34,099 bases of DNA from Bacillota bacterium (GTDB lineage Bacteria > Bacillota > Limnochordia > Darwinibacteriales > Darwinibacteriaceae): assembly GCA_012837925.1 (NCBI GenBank), contig DUQE01000008.1:1-34099 (forward strand), read 5' to 3'. Shown here in pieces: positions 6,862 to 15,895 of the stretch. Below the pieces are notes generated by a model, which was not told the DNA's origin, made no database searches, and worked only from the letters and a program-made list of their open reading frames with translations. A program made the translations under genes and the position numbers. Position 1 is the first letter of the stretch. Every line of letters begins with the position of its first letter.

Positions 6862-8253
6862 ATGTCTACATTTGAACAATTAGGACTCAGTCCAGAAACG
6901 TTACGAGCCGTAAATGGGCTTGGTTTCGAAGAGCCGACTCCTATTCAGGAAAAAGCCATCCCCCTAGCTCTGTCTGGTCGCGATGTCATTGGTCAGGCCC
7001 CGACAGGAACCGGAAAGACTGCTGCCTTTGGATTGCCAATGATTGAAACGATCGCTGTGGATAGCGAGCACATCCAGGGGCTTGTTGTGGTTCCCACCCG
7101 CGAATTGGCCATCCAAGTCGCCGAGGAGTTGAACAAGATCGGCGAATTCAAGAGGATTCTGGCCTTACCCATTTACGGTGGACAGGACATGACGCGCCAG
7201 ATCAAGCTACTTAAGAAACATCCGCAAATCGTGGTCGGTACCCCGGGACGATTGATGGATCATATGCGGCGCCGTACAATACGTCTGCAAAACATCTCCA
7301 TTGTGGTTCTGGATGAAGCGGACGAAATGCTCAACATGGGATTTGTCGATGACATCAAGTTCATCTTGGGGGATATCCCCGAGGATCGGCAAACCCTGCT
7401 TTTCTCTGCCTCAATTACAAAGGCGGTTGAGAACATATCGCAGCTTTTCATGCGCGAACCGGCCTTGATTAAAGCCACTCCAAGAAACATCACGGTTCCC
7501 AGTACAGAACAGCACTACATTGAAGTTCCAGAGCGAAAGAAGTTTGATGTGCTCTGTAATCTCCTGGATCTCCATGCGCCGGAGGCGGCCATTGTCTTTG
7601 GACGGACAAAAAAACGAGTCGACGAGCTGAACCAAGCCTTAGCCCGTAGGGGATATTCCGCAGGGGCCATTCATGGGGATCTGAGTCAAAGCCAACGCAA
7701 TGCCGTCATGACACAGTTTCGGGGAGGAACTATCGACATTTTGGTGGCAACGGACGTGGCCGCTAGGGGTCTTGATATCGAAGGGGTGACGCATGTCTAC
7801 AACTTTGATATTCCCCAGGACCCAGAGAGCTACATCCATCGCATTGGGCGCACAGGACGCGCAGGACGCAAAGGAGCCGCTTTCACATTCATAACCCATC
7901 GTGAGCTTGACCACCTGCGCATTATCGAGCGTTTGACGCAGCGGACAATCATACGCCATCCCATTCCAACGCTCACCGACGCACTAGCCGGACAGCAGCA
8001 AGTCACGATAGAACGTATACTCAAAACTGCAGAAGAGCCTGTCCTGTCGGCCTACAAGAGTATGGCAGAAAATCTGCTTGAACACCATGACTCTGTTACA
8101 CTTCTGGCGGCTGCTCTGAAACTTCTCACCAAAGAACCCAATACCGAACCGGTGCAGCTCACCGAGGATACGCCACCCGCTCCGCGGCCGAAAAAGACCC
8201 GCCAACCTGCGCCTAGGCGTCGTCAACATCGCCCACGGAAGCCCAAGAGGTAA
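6862..8253 (+). CDS. DEAD-box ATP-dependent RNA helicase
   Basis: The 463-residue protein has all main helicase motifs: the Q motif at GFEEPTPIQ (21-29), Walker A APTGTGKT (46-53), DEAD at 151-154, and motif [12 protein letters not shown] in the second RecA domain. Motif III reads SAS (182-184) where SAT is usual. The C-terminal tail is Pro-, Arg- and Lys-rich (about the last 30 residues), a typical RNA-binding extension as in CshA/DeaD-type enzymes. It unwinds RNA duplexes in ribosome assembly or mRNA decay. The leader (about 6740-6861) lies divergent to the csp promoter, suggesting shared cold regulation (inference). The ATG has a GAAGAGGAA purine run upstream. Confidence 0.95.
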   Translation: MSTFEQLGLSPETLRAVNGLGFEEPTPIQEKAIPLALSGRDVIGQAPTGTGKTAAFGLPMIETIAVDSEHIQGLVVVPTRELAIQVAEELNKIGEFKRILALPIYGGQDMTRQIKLLKKHPQIVVGTPGRLMDHMRRRTIRLQNISIVVLDEADEMLNMGFVDDIKFILGDIPEDRQTLLFSASITKAVENISQLFMREPALIKATPRNITVPSTEQHYIEVPERKKFDVLCNLLDLHAPEAAIVFGRTKKRVDELNQALARRGYSAGAIHGDLSQSQRNAVMTQFRGGTIDILVATDVAARGLDIEGVTHVYNFDIPQDPESYIHRIGRTGRAGRKGAAFTFITHRELDHLRIIERLTQRTIIRHPIPTLTDALAGQQQVTIERILKTAEEPVLSAYKSMAENLLEHHDSVTLLAAALKLLTKEPNTEPVQLTEDTPPAPRPKKTRQPAPRRRQHRPRKPKR

Positions 8254-8262
8254 CGCGAGTTG

Positions 8263-8312
8263 TTAAGGGGGCCAGACCCCCTTAAGATTCTCTTAAGATC
8301 TCCTTAACAAAC
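8263..8312. repeat. Variant REP element with CCAGA loop (copy 4)
   Basis: TTAAGGGGG-CCAGA-CCCCCTTAA forms a perfect 9-bp stem (8263-8271 with 8277-8285). After 16 bases comes CCTTAACAA (8302-8310), the complement of the TTGTTAAGG that leads into the stem, giving a second, wider pairing option. The same composite design, with the same 16-base gap, recurs at 17331-17385. It starts 10 bases after the helicase stop codon. Confidence 0.75.
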
Positions 8313-8320
8313 CCTAGGTA

Positions 8321-8349
8321 TTGACACCGTTTTCCAGTGTCAATATAAT
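8321..8349 (+). promoter_or_regulatory. Consensus promoter with internal inverted repeat
   Basis: TTGACA (8321-8326), a 17-base spacer and TATAAT (8344-8349) match the housekeeping-sigma consensus at every position. TTGACAC and GTGTCAA (8321-8327 and 8337-8343) form a 7-9-7 inverted repeat that fills the -35 and spacer, the shape of a repressor operator. Transcription should start near 8356. Confidence 0.85.
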
Positions 8350-8355
8350 ACAAGT

Positions 8356-8556
8356 GAATATGGAAACGAAAGGAGCCTCGACCCTTGAACATTTTCTAAT
8401 CTGTAATCCACGAGACTTTTCCAGAATCAGAAGCAGAAGCTGCAGAAACACAAGCGGCTCTTTTGTCGTGAGTCTCAAGATTTTTCAACAGATTAGGTAG
8501 TGAGTACAAGGGCAGGTTTTGAGCATGACATAGGGGGGATCCCTTATGTTGTTTTG
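8356..8556 (+). ncRNA. Structured non-coding RNA or mRNA leader, possibly 6S-like
   Basis: No long reading frame follows the strong promoter, but the transcript folds into a rod. CCCTTG (about 8382-8387) pairs with CAAGGG, then across an internal loop CTAATCTGT pairs perfectly with ACAGATTAG. GAGACT then pairs with AGTCTC, with a small apical hairpin (AGCTGC with GCGGCT). The rod with internal loops and a length of about 170-200 bases recalls 6S RNA, which mimics an open promoter, but I see no decisive 6S sequence signature. Alternatively it is the leader of the DUF1062 gene, ended by the two terminators that follow. Confidence 0.5.
8528..8556 (+). terminator. First terminator after the non-coding RNA
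   Basis: A 9-bp stem (8528-8536 with 8541-8549, one G-U pair) with loop GGAT is followed by TGTTTTG. The T-run is short, so termination may be partial. Confidence 0.6.
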
Positions 8557-8568
8557 CGTAGCAATCAT

Positions 8569-8614
8569 GGCCACAGAAAGGTACTCTTACCTATCTGTGG
8601 TCTTTTCTATTTTA
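8569..8614 (+). terminator. Second, strong terminator before the DUF1062 gene
   Basis: A 15-bp stem (8569-8583 with 8588-8602; one mismatch and one G-U pair) with loop CTCT is followed by TTTTCTATTTT. It would stop most transcripts from the strong upstream promoter before the DUF1062 gene unless it is regulated. Confidence 0.85.
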
Positions 8615-8636
8615 CTTACGAATCGGAGGCTATTGT

Positions 8637-8759
8637 ATGAGAAGAGTAACCATGATGTACAGTCCCCCATTTTTCAACTTCCTTTTTGCGCAGATAAAAA
8701 GGAAGGAATGTTTATATGGAACAACTGCAGTGGGAGGTGCGCTACCTCGAACCTCCTAA
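8637..8759 (+). CDS. Possible 40-residue leader peptide
   Basis: A short frame starts at ATG 8637 with GGAGG exactly 7 bases upstream (8625-8629) and ends at TAA 8757-8759, overlapping the first 15 codons of the DUF1062 gene in another frame. It begins MRRVTMMYSPPFF and has no known motif. Its ribosomes would pass through the hairpin that covers the DUF1062 ribosome binding site, which suggests translational coupling. The strong initiation site is the only evidence that it is expressed. Confidence 0.35.
   Translation: MRRVTMMYSPPFFNFLFAQIKRKECLYGTTAVGGALPRTS
8678..8707 (+). promoter_or_regulatory. Hairpin sequestering the DUF1062 ribosome binding site
   Basis: CTTCCTTTTT (8678-8687) and AAAAAGGAAG (8696-8705) form a perfect 10-bp stem with an 8-base loop. 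The right arm contains GGAAGGA (8701-8707), the ribosome binding site 8 bases before the ATG at 8716. Folding would block translation of DUF1062. Confidence 0.6.
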
Positions 8760-9273
8760 AATCTTACGGCACTGCAAGAAGTGCGGCAAGAAGACCGAAT
8801 ACGCATCTTCAGGCCTATTTCGAGTAAACGCTCAGCAAAAGTCACTGGACATCTGGCTGATTTACCGATGCACAACATGCAAGTCAACATGGAATCTAAC
8901 GATCTACTCTCGCATCAACCCCAAAAGCATCGAAAGCAGGCTGCTAGACAAATTTTTGGCCAACGACAGTGAACTGGCCACGGAGTATGCCATGAATAGT
9001 GACTTGTTAAAAAGAAATGGGGCTGAGCCCCAGGTGTCTCCCTACCAAATCGTAGGTGATGACCTCGATCTGACGAAAAATGCTGAACTAAAGATAGTCT
9101 GTGAACATCCATCGAGCCTAACAGTGGAGAAAATTCTCCGGGAAAAGCTGCTCCTTACAAGAAGAGAACTTGAAAGCAGAGTTTCCAGCGGCACGATCCG
9201 CCTTGCCGATGGCGGAAACATCCGTAGGGCAAAGCTAAAACAGGAAGTAACCGTACTGTTAGGCACAGGTTAG
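8716..9273 (+). CDS. DUF1062 family zinc-ribbon protein
   Basis: The 185-residue protein matches my memory of the DUF1062 family: an N-terminal zinc ribbon with Cys20-x2-Cys23 and Cys52-x2-Cys55, the phrase FRVNAQQKSLDIWLIYRC between them, and STWNLTI after. The C-terminal half ends in a basic region (RRAKLKQEV) that could contact nucleic acid. The biochemical role of the family is not known to me. It is preceded by an unusually elaborate leader: a consensus promoter, structured RNA, two terminators, a short ORF and a hairpin over the ribosome binding site. It is followed by a REP pair. Confidence 0.8.
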   Translation: MEQLQWEVRYLEPPKILRHCKKCGKKTEYASSGLFRVNAQQKSLDIWLIYRCTTCKSTWNLTIYSRINPKSIESRLLDKFLANDSELATEYAMNSDLLKRNGAEPQVSPYQIVGDDLDLTKNAELKIVCEHPSSLTVEKILREKLLLTRRELESRVSSGTIRLADGGNIRRAKLKQEVTVLLGTG

Positions 9274-9280
9274 CAAAACC

Positions 9281-9330
9281 TTAAGGGGGTCTGTCCCCGT
9301 TAACGATTGTTAACGGGGACAGACCCCCTT
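9281..9330. repeat. Perfect head-to-head REP pair (BIME-like, copy 5)
   Basis: Two 22-bp arms (9283-9304 and 9309-9330) are perfect inverted copies separated by GATT. Each arm is one REP unit: AAGGGGG, loop TCTGT, CCCC and GTTAAC. It lies 8 bases after the DUF1062 stop and may also serve as transcript end. Confidence 0.9.
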
Positions 9331-9450
9331 TACATTCCCCTTCATCAAGCGATTTTTTTGCACCAGACCGGCAGGTAAAAAAAAGAAACCCAAGAATATT
9401 GTTAGAATCTGGAAGACCTAAATTGACAGCCCCTGGGAGGTCCTAGCGTA

Positions 9451-12400
9451 ATGAGAAACAAAGTCCTGGTGTTGAATGCATTGGTTTTGTTGGTTGCGTG
9501 CATCCTATCTCTTGGCTTGGCGCAGGCCTATGACGAATTCTACGGCGAGCCCTACGTTAATCCCTTGGGAAACATGGATGCCTATGACAGCATCGACTAT
9601 CTTGACATTTCCGATCAGTATGACCCATGGTTCGTGGAGTATTACATCTCCGACGAAGACAACCAGACTCTCGAGCTATGGGGTAACGTCTGGATTTTGA
9701 CCGTTCCCTACAACACTCTAGACGATTTGCACGACTACCTCCAAAATCTTGACAGCAACATCCTCTTCCACACAGAAGAAAGACTCATCGCCAAGGTAGA
9801 AGGACCCGGAGAAGTCTGGTGGGTCCACGGGGAATATTGGGGTGACGATTGGTATGATCTCACGCTCGTGCAGGAGAGAAGACCCCTTACCAGAGGCGAT
9901 GAACTCCCGCTCCCCCTCATCAGCCCCTTAGGCGATCCCGCTGAATATTCGTGGTTTGACTATATGCCCAGTGATCGGATTGAAATCGGCTACTTCACCG
10001 CCGAGGGAGAAGCCACTTCCTATTACGGATGGGGCGATACGTGGCGTATGACCATTGAGCCCGATGATTCCTCCGTAGCCATGGACAACCTGGCCCAGTA
10101 CATTCGCGAGCTTGGAGGCGAGGTCAAAGAGCTTTCCTCCTTCATGTTAACGGGCACTGTACTCGATGAAGACAGCTACATGTGGAGTGCCTTCGCCCAA
10201 ATTGAAGAAGATGGAACCTGTTTCCTCACTGTCACCAGGGAGCGCTGGCTCGTTCCGGGACACACCTGGGAGATTCGCCCCGATGAACATGGAGATGTTC
10301 TGGGCTTTGGTTTTTCCTCCGACGGAGAGTTCTTCCACAGCCTAATCGTTGAACTTGAACAAGGCGAAGTAGGGCTTTTCGAAGACATGGTGACAACCAT
10401 GGGAGAGTATCACCGCTCTTGGAGCGAATGGCGGAAGCTGGAGTTCATCAAGACGCCACTTCACATCATTGATCACTTCCCCCAAGAGGCAGGAAAACTA
10501 ACCTGGGTGTTTGACTGGAGCCAGGACCCTAGACCAGAAAAGATTTCCGTTTCCATCGCTAAGAGCGTCCCCCTTCCCAAGGTCACTCTAGGCCGTGAAT
10601 TAGGGATCCTCAAGATAACTGGCGCCAGCATGGGCGAAGTATCCGTGGAAAGCACCTGGAATGTAGGCATAGCCCATCCCGATTTTCAGTATGCGGTTGG
10701 TGACATCAACTCCGATGGAGACCACGTCTTTTACCTTCCTTCTGGCTACTGGAACTTCACGCAGCACGAGGTCGGCTTTGCCCCCATTAAGGGCAACATG
10801 ATCCCAGTCAACGCTGGGCAGATCACGGTCTACTCCGTTCCGAGTATGACCCAAGCCGTATTTGAGGAAATCACCGACAGTTCCGAGATGGGAGAAACCC
10901 TCAATCTAACGAGCGCCACAGTGGGCGGCACGCAAGGCGTAATCGAATTTGCCTTGATAGGGGAAGAAACCAAAAGCCTCGTACCCACGGTAAGTAATGC
11001 CCAGATCACAGAAGGTGGCCTACCTGGTCAAGTCCTGGCCATCGAACCCATTGCCACTCCCCCTTCCATTGTCCTGTTATTAGACTCCTCTGGTTCGATG
11101 CGATCCCAAATGGAGCAAACCATTGTCGCCGCCAAGAGGTTCGTGAACGAGCTGAGCGACGATACATTCATACGCGTCATTGACTTTTCCACCAAGCCCG
11201 AGGTTCTGCCTGGTACAACGAAGCAGGAAGTTCTCGCCAGCCTTGACCAGGTACGCGCCAGTGGTGCAACTGCTCTCTACGACTCTGTACTAGCGGGTCT
11301 GGAACTGCTACAGGAGAAAACCAGGCCGGTTCTCGTCGTGTTCACAGACGGAGTCGATGCAAACTATGACGACACGGGCCCTGGAAGTGTAGCGACTCTT
11401 CCAGAAGTAACGAAGGCGATTGCCGCTAGCGGCGTTCCCCTCTATACCATCGGCTTTGGTTCCGGTCACGATGCGACCGCACTTAAGCAAATGGCCACAA
11501 CTTCAGGGGGCCGTTACTACGCTGCCACCGACCAAAACGCCCTAGAAAAGGTGTTCACAGCTATCAATGATACGCTCAGCAACACCTACCGCTTAGTCTA
11601 CCAACGTCCAACCGAACCAAGCATCTCCAATGTACCGGTCGTATCAATTATGGTTGATACCAGCGGTTCCATGGACGAAAGCCCCGAAGAAGAGGGCTGC
11701 GGCTACCGCATGCAAAAGGTGAAAAATGTATTGCACGAATTCGTTCTCGGGTTACCCGAAAACACTCTGCTTCAAGTGCAAGACTTTAGTTGGGGGACCA
11801 TCATCCAGCAAAGCATGACTATGGATAAGGCTGCTGCTCTGTACGCCATCGGTGCCTTTGAGGCAGCCGGAGCCACGGATACCCTTGGTTCCGTCGAGGT
11901 ATCCTACCAAACCCTGAGTCGTACCCCATCACAGAACAAGGTCTTGATCTACATCACCGACATAGCCATCGCCACGGATGATTCCCGCCTCAACTGGCTG
12001 TTTGAGCTGATTGCCAAATCCGACATCAAACCCGTCTGGATTGGGATCGGGATGGAAGACGATGAGGCGATCTTTGCAGACATCGCCAAAAAGTCCAACG
12101 GAAGACATCTTGTCACCGAAGACCCCAACGATCTAGCCACCTTGTTTGAACAAGTTCTTGCGGAAATTAAGGTGGAAGCCGAGACGAGCTCCTACGTTAC
12201 ACTGCAGCTGTCGATCAAAGAAATGCTAGCGGAAGAAGCACCAAGGACCCATTTTGGTTCCATGAACATGGAGAAAACAAAGCTGGCACAAAGCGACGAT
12301 GTCATAGGGCCCGAAGTTGCCTCTTATTATGCCGCGGGAACAGCAGCCACCGCTGAGGAGTTGCGCCTCTACGGCCTCGAAGGTGAGGCGTTGCACGGGC

Positions 12401-15400
12401 AATCCCTACAGACTCGGTTTGTTTCCCTGGACGCTTCTGCATCAAATACTGCGTTGAGCATGAAAGTCACTGGAGCGACCATAGCCAATTATCTGCAAGG
12501 CTTGAGGGCCCCCAACGGAGCACACTATGTCACCATCGATCTGGAACTGGAGAACATTCTCGAAGCGCAGGAAGTCATCGTGGATACTTCGGGAAACAGC
12601 CATCCAGCTAATTGGATGTCCACCGCGGGAAGTTCCGGTAGAACGGAGTACATGATACCCCAGTACCTGATACCTTCCCTAGCCTCCCACCTTTATGTGG
12701 GTTGGAACAACAGTAGTATGTTCCCTGTCTCTGAAGTCAGCTGGCTGGACCCCGAGGGCCTTCTGGTTCCTGGAGACATGAGTCTAACCGTCCATCCTGG
12801 CGAGCCCATGAAGGGAAGATTGTCCTTTATCGTCACCGACGAGTCTATGACACAGCTCTCACTGCACTTCTTTGATACAGCCTACGGACACTTTAACCTC
12901 GATCTCGTAGGTACTAGCGAGTTCCCGCAACTGGAGCTGACGGGATATCCAGAAGCGGAACCAGCGAAGCTTTCCGACGTGTTCCAACTGAAGATCGTTG
13001 GTGTTGAAGATCGCACGGAGATTGGAAGCAGTGAGGCTAAAGAAGGAAGTGTTTTCCGAGTTGTGGACCTTGAGCTCACGTCCAAGGTGCAGGCTCTGCT
13101 TGATATTGATCCGACCGAAGTCTTTTGGCTGACTCTGTGGACGGATCAAGGGGCGTTCTTCGTTCCCCTGCATGAGCTTACAGCACTCGTTCCCCTAGGA
13201 TTCAGTGAGGGACGTATGGTGGCCCCTGGATCCTATAATCGGGTGCGCTTTGTCTATGAGATACCCGAGGCCCTGGTCCAGCACCGCAGCGAACTCTATG
13301 TGGACCTGCGGGACGATGACGTGATCATTCCCCTCAATGAGGAACCACCGCTAACCACGAGTCTTGAAGGAGACTATGTGGAAGCGGAAGGAGTCAAGCT
13401 CTATATCAACCAGGTGGCTTGGATGGATGGTCCGAACTCGACGTACGACCATCTGGTGGTGGCCGACATCACGTTCGTTGATGAACCGGATGACGTTGGA
13501 ACGAGCATGGACGATGTTCTCACGCTTGTGCGGGACGATTACTCCGGTTCCCGTTCAGAGTTTGACATGAAGAAACTCGTTACCCAAAGTGGATTAGGAG
13601 ACTTTTCCGAGAGCGGCGAAGTGTATTACGAACTGCTTCCCAGCGCGGAGACGGATAAACTGCTTCTAGGCCTTAGCGAAGCGGTGGTTAAGGATGGAAC
13701 ATCGAGACGTGCGCTGGTAGTGTTTGAGATTCCAAAGGATGGCCTCGACCACGGATGGACACTCCAATCTGGTATCTTCCCTGATTTACAGGTGGAACTG
13801 TCTGATGCCTTTTACACCGATCCAGACCTGCTGATGGCTAAAACCGAGTACGTACTTTCAAGTGATGAAGCATTCGAGGAGGAACTCAGTGGGGCGATTG
13901 CCGCTGCCATACGGCGTTATGAAGCTCTGCAGGCTGCACAAGGCAGCGTCAAGGGGAAAGACCGCGTGGATCTGTCGGGAACCGATGATGCGCAAAGGAC
14001 CATCACTCCTCCTCTGGCATCCGCCCCAGGACTCGTGAAGCTTGAAGCGCTGAACTCCCCAGATAAGCTTTGGGCGCTACTCCAAGAGGTCCGTTGGCTT
14101 CCTGGTGATGAGGGGCCTTGGCAACCGATATACGCTCCCGAGGCGGTCCTGACACAAATGTGGGGTACTCCGGCGGATCTGGCCTGCCTAGCTGAAAGTG
14201 TGCTGGAACGTCTTGGCTATAGTCCCGAACGGGCTGTAGTTGAGGTGACCGCAAATGGGCAGGAGTTGCTGCTTCCTGAAGGTCCAGCTCTAGAGATGTT
14301 ACCAGCTGTGAAGTATGAGGAAAATGGACAGGTGCAGCTCGTGGTTCTGCCCTTTGCCAAAGATGTTGCTGAGCTAGAAGACTATGTCTCCATTCCCATC
14401 CGACGGATCTCCATCAGCGAAGAGCTCAAGCAGGCGAGGGTGCAGGTGCATCTCAATGTGGTGGCGAAAGGGGCAGGGTTCGGTGGGCAGTTCGCAGATT
14501 TCGCCTCTGTCCTGTCGGGAGAGGAAGCCGAGGAAGTAGCGGAGCCCCTGACGGTGCTGAGCACAACCCTCTCCTGGGCTGATCTCAGTCTTGACCCCAT
14601 TGACGTCGTTTATGTCTCAGCAGGCTACAATATGGGCGAACTCTTCACTGCGATCATGGAGACTCCCACAGGAAGAGTTGTTGGTCATGAAACAGTGGAT
14701 ACCGGTGAATACGAGATCAAGGGAGCCACAATTGAAGTTGTGATAGACGACGAGGTCTATGTGCACGAGTTTATCCTGCAGAAGGACCAAAGAATTGATC
14801 AGGTAGCACACACGGTGGCGATCAATGCCCCGGATCTTCCTCCTGAATCGGCGGAAGCATTGCAGGCCATGGCTGACACATTGCATGGCAGCACCGATAA
14901 TCCAGACTCGTTGTCTGTCTTGCAGTGGTATACAAGGAGCATTATAAACCAGTTCATAGCCGCCCAAACAGAAAATGAGACGGACTTGGCGGAACAGATG
15001 GATTTAGTTGTGGGACGGACCACCATCCCTCGCATTATCGCTGTGACAGTGAAGAGGAGTCCCAAAGGCGATGGATTGCACACAAGTATTGACTTGGTCA
15101 ATGCCAGCAATCAAGTACATGGAGGCGATCCGGAACTCCAAAATTCCTTCTATATCGCATCTGGAATCATGGCTTCGACCCTGGAATCACAGGTTTTAGG
15201 CCAAGGAACGGGAGTGTTTGAACTCTGGTCACAATTGCCCGAAGACGCAGGGATGCTGTGGATCAACGAGGAAACACTCGATGACGCTTTAGAGATACTG
15301 GAAGAGGCTGGTTTTGACGAAGCGGTTCGCAGGCGAATCGGAAACAGAGAGAGAATCAGAGATAAGGTATTGATGATGCCCCTCGAGCGGGTTATGCTTG

Positions 15401-15831
15401 ATGGAGTACCAAGAACAGCCTGGCTGGAAATCGACGAGGAGACGTTCTTCACCATCGGGGTCCTTGATACCGGAGAACACGGTGCCATGATTGAAAAGGC
15501 CATCATGGAGCTCTATAAATCGTTGGGCAAATACAGTGTGGGAGCTCTAGTCGGTGTTGAAAGCATGCTATGGGGTGTTTCAAGCTATGCCCTGGTCTAC
15601 GATGAATACGAAGACGTCCTCAATGCTGCAGCGGCGCAATCCTACGCACTGGCTGAACAAATCAAGAAGGGTCTGGAACTCCATGCCAAGCTAAGCCCAG
15701 ACTACTTTAAGAGTCTCACCCCACAAGCCATGGCCAAAGGCAAACTGAAGAAGCTATTCCTGCCCGACATCTCCTTTACCAGCGGAATGGCCGCAGGCAT
15801 CGAATACTATCTCCACGTCGCCCGCCAATAG
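9451..15831 (+). CDS. Giant secreted protein with two VWA domains
   Basis: The 2126-residue protein starts with a Sec signal peptide (residues 1-26, ending AQA). Residues about 48-376 hold three related units of about 100 residues, each ending in a similar strand such as LTLVQERRPL or LTVTRERWL. Two tandem von Willebrand A domains follow: about 539-715, with MIDAS DSSGS at 545, SGAT and FTDG; and about 730-910, with DTSGS at 736, AGAT and TDI. Both metal sites look complete, so metal-dependent protein binding at the cell surface or periplasm is likely. The C-terminal 1200 residues are mostly beta-rich, with a segment near 1572-1590 resembling a transglutaminase core without its cysteine. I see no LPXTG, SLH or terminal anchor. 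GGGAGG precedes the ATG. Confidence 0.85.
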   Translation: MRNKVLVLNALVLLVACILSLGLAQAYDEFYGEPYVNPLGNMDAYDSIDYLDISDQYDPWFVEYYISDEDNQTLELWGNVWILTVPYNTLDDLHDYLQNLDSNILFHTEERLIAKVEGPGEVWWVHGEYWGDDWYDLTLVQERRPLTRGDELPLPLISPLGDPAEYSWFDYMPSDRIEIGYFTAEGEATSYYGWGDTWRMTIEPDDSSVAMDNLAQYIRELGGEVKELSSFMLTGTVLDEDSYMWSAFAQIEEDGTCFLTVTRERWLVPGHTWEIRPDEHGDVLGFGFSSDGEFFHSLIVELEQGEVGLFEDMVTTMGEYHRSWSEWRKLEFIKTPLHIIDHFPQEAGKLTWVFDWSQDPRPEKISVSIAKSVPLPKVTLGRELGILKITGASMGEVSVESTWNVGIAHPDFQYAVGDINSDGDHVFYLPSGYWNFTQHEVGFAPIKGNMIPVNAGQITVYSVPSMTQAVFEEITDSSEMGETLNLTSATVGGTQGVIEFALIGEETKSLVPTVSNAQITEGGLPGQVLAIEPIATPPSIVLLLDSSGSMRSQMEQTIVAAKRFVNELSDDTFIRVIDFSTKPEVLPGTTKQEVLASLDQVRASGATALYDSVLAGLELLQEKTRPVLVVFTDGVDANYDDTGPGSVATLPEVTKAIAASGVPLYTIGFGSGHDATALKQMATTSGGRYYAATDQNALEKVFTAINDTLSNTYRLVYQRPTEPSISNVPVVSIMVDTSGSMDESPEEEGCGYRMQKVKNVLHEFVLGLPENTLLQVQDFSWGTIIQQSMTMDKAAALYAIGAFEAAGATDTLGSVEVSYQTLSRTPSQNKVLIYITDIAIATDDSRLNWLFELIAKSDIKPVWIGIGMEDDEAIFADIAKKSNGRHLVTEDPNDLATLFEQVLAEIKVEAETSSYVTLQLSIKEMLAEEAPRTHFGSMNMEKTKLAQSDDVIGPEVASYYAAGTAATAEELRLYGLEGEALHGQSLQTRFVSLDASASNTALSMKVTGATIANYLQGLRAPNGAHYVTIDLELENILEAQEVIVDTSGNSHPANWMSTAGSSGRTEYMIPQYLIPSLASHLYVGWNNSSMFPVSEVSWLDPEGLLVPGDMSLTVHPGEPMKGRLSFIVTDESMTQLSLHFFDTAYGHFNLDLVGTSEFPQLELTGYPEAEPAKLSDVFQLKIVGVEDRTEIGSSEAKEGSVFRVVDLELTSKVQALLDIDPTEVFWLTLWTDQGAFFVPLHELTALVPLGFSEGRMVAPGSYNRVRFVYEIPEALVQHRSELYVDLRDDDVIIPLNEEPPLTTSLEGDYVEAEGVKLYINQVAWMDGPNSTYDHLVVADITFVDEPDDVGTSMDDVLTLVRDDYSGSRSEFDMKKLVTQSGLGDFSESGEVYYELLPSAETDKLLLGLSEAVVKDGTSRRALVVFEIPKDGLDHGWTLQSGIFPDLQVELSDAFYTDPDLLMAKTEYVLSSDEAFEEELSGAIAAAIRRYEALQAAQGSVKGKDRVDLSGTDDAQRTITPPLASAPGLVKLEALNSPDKLWALLQEVRWLPGDEGPWQPIYAPEAVLTQMWGTPADLACLAESVLERLGYSPERAVVEVTANGQELLLPEGPALEMLPAVKYEENGQVQLVVLPFAKDVAELEDYVSIPIRRISISEELKQARVQVHLNVVAKGAGFGGQFADFASVLSGEEAEEVAEPLTVLSTTLSWADLSLDPIDVVYVSAGYNMGELFTAIMETPTGRVVGHETVDTGEYEIKGATIEVVIDDEVYVHEFILQKDQRIDQVAHTVAINAPDLPPESAEALQAMADTLHGSTDNPDSLSVLQWYTRSIINQFIAAQTENETDLAEQMDLVVGRTTIPRIIAVTVKRSPKGDGLHTSIDLVNASNQVHGGDPELQNSFYIASGIMASTLESQVLGQGTGVFELWSQLPEDAGMLWINEETLDDALEILEEAGFDEAVRRRIGNRERIRDKVLMMPLERVMLDGVPRTAWLEIDEETFFTIGVLDTGEHGAMIEKAIMELYKSLGKYSVGALVGVESMLWGVSSYALVYDEYEDVLNAAAAQSYALAEQIKKGLELHAKLSPDYFKSLTPQAMAKGKLKKLFLPDISFTSGMAAGIEYYLHVARQ

Positions 15832-15846
15832 TCTTGTTAAAATTAC

Positions 15847-15871
15847 GTTAAGGGGGTCTGTCCCCGTTAAC
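15847..15871. repeat. Single REP palindrome (copy 6)
   Basis: One REP unit with the TCTGT loop, GTTAAGGGGG on the left and CCCCGTTAAC on the right, lies between the giant VWA gene and the nitroreductase, ending 11 bases before the latter's ribosome binding site. A second GTTAAC follows at once, perhaps the remnant of a paired copy. Confidence 0.8.
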
Positions 15872-15895
15872 AGTTAACATTAGGAGGAGTACAGA

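Noticed and set aside
8546-8827. A 93-codon plus-strand frame across the leader terminators.
   Set aside because: It overlaps both terminators, has no ribosome binding site and shows no protein-like composition; the real genes start at 8637 (possible) and 8716.
10147-15506. Several minus-strand frames of 60-118 codons opposite the giant VWA gene.
   Set aside because: All are shadows of a continuous 2126-codon frame with signal peptide and recognisable domains.
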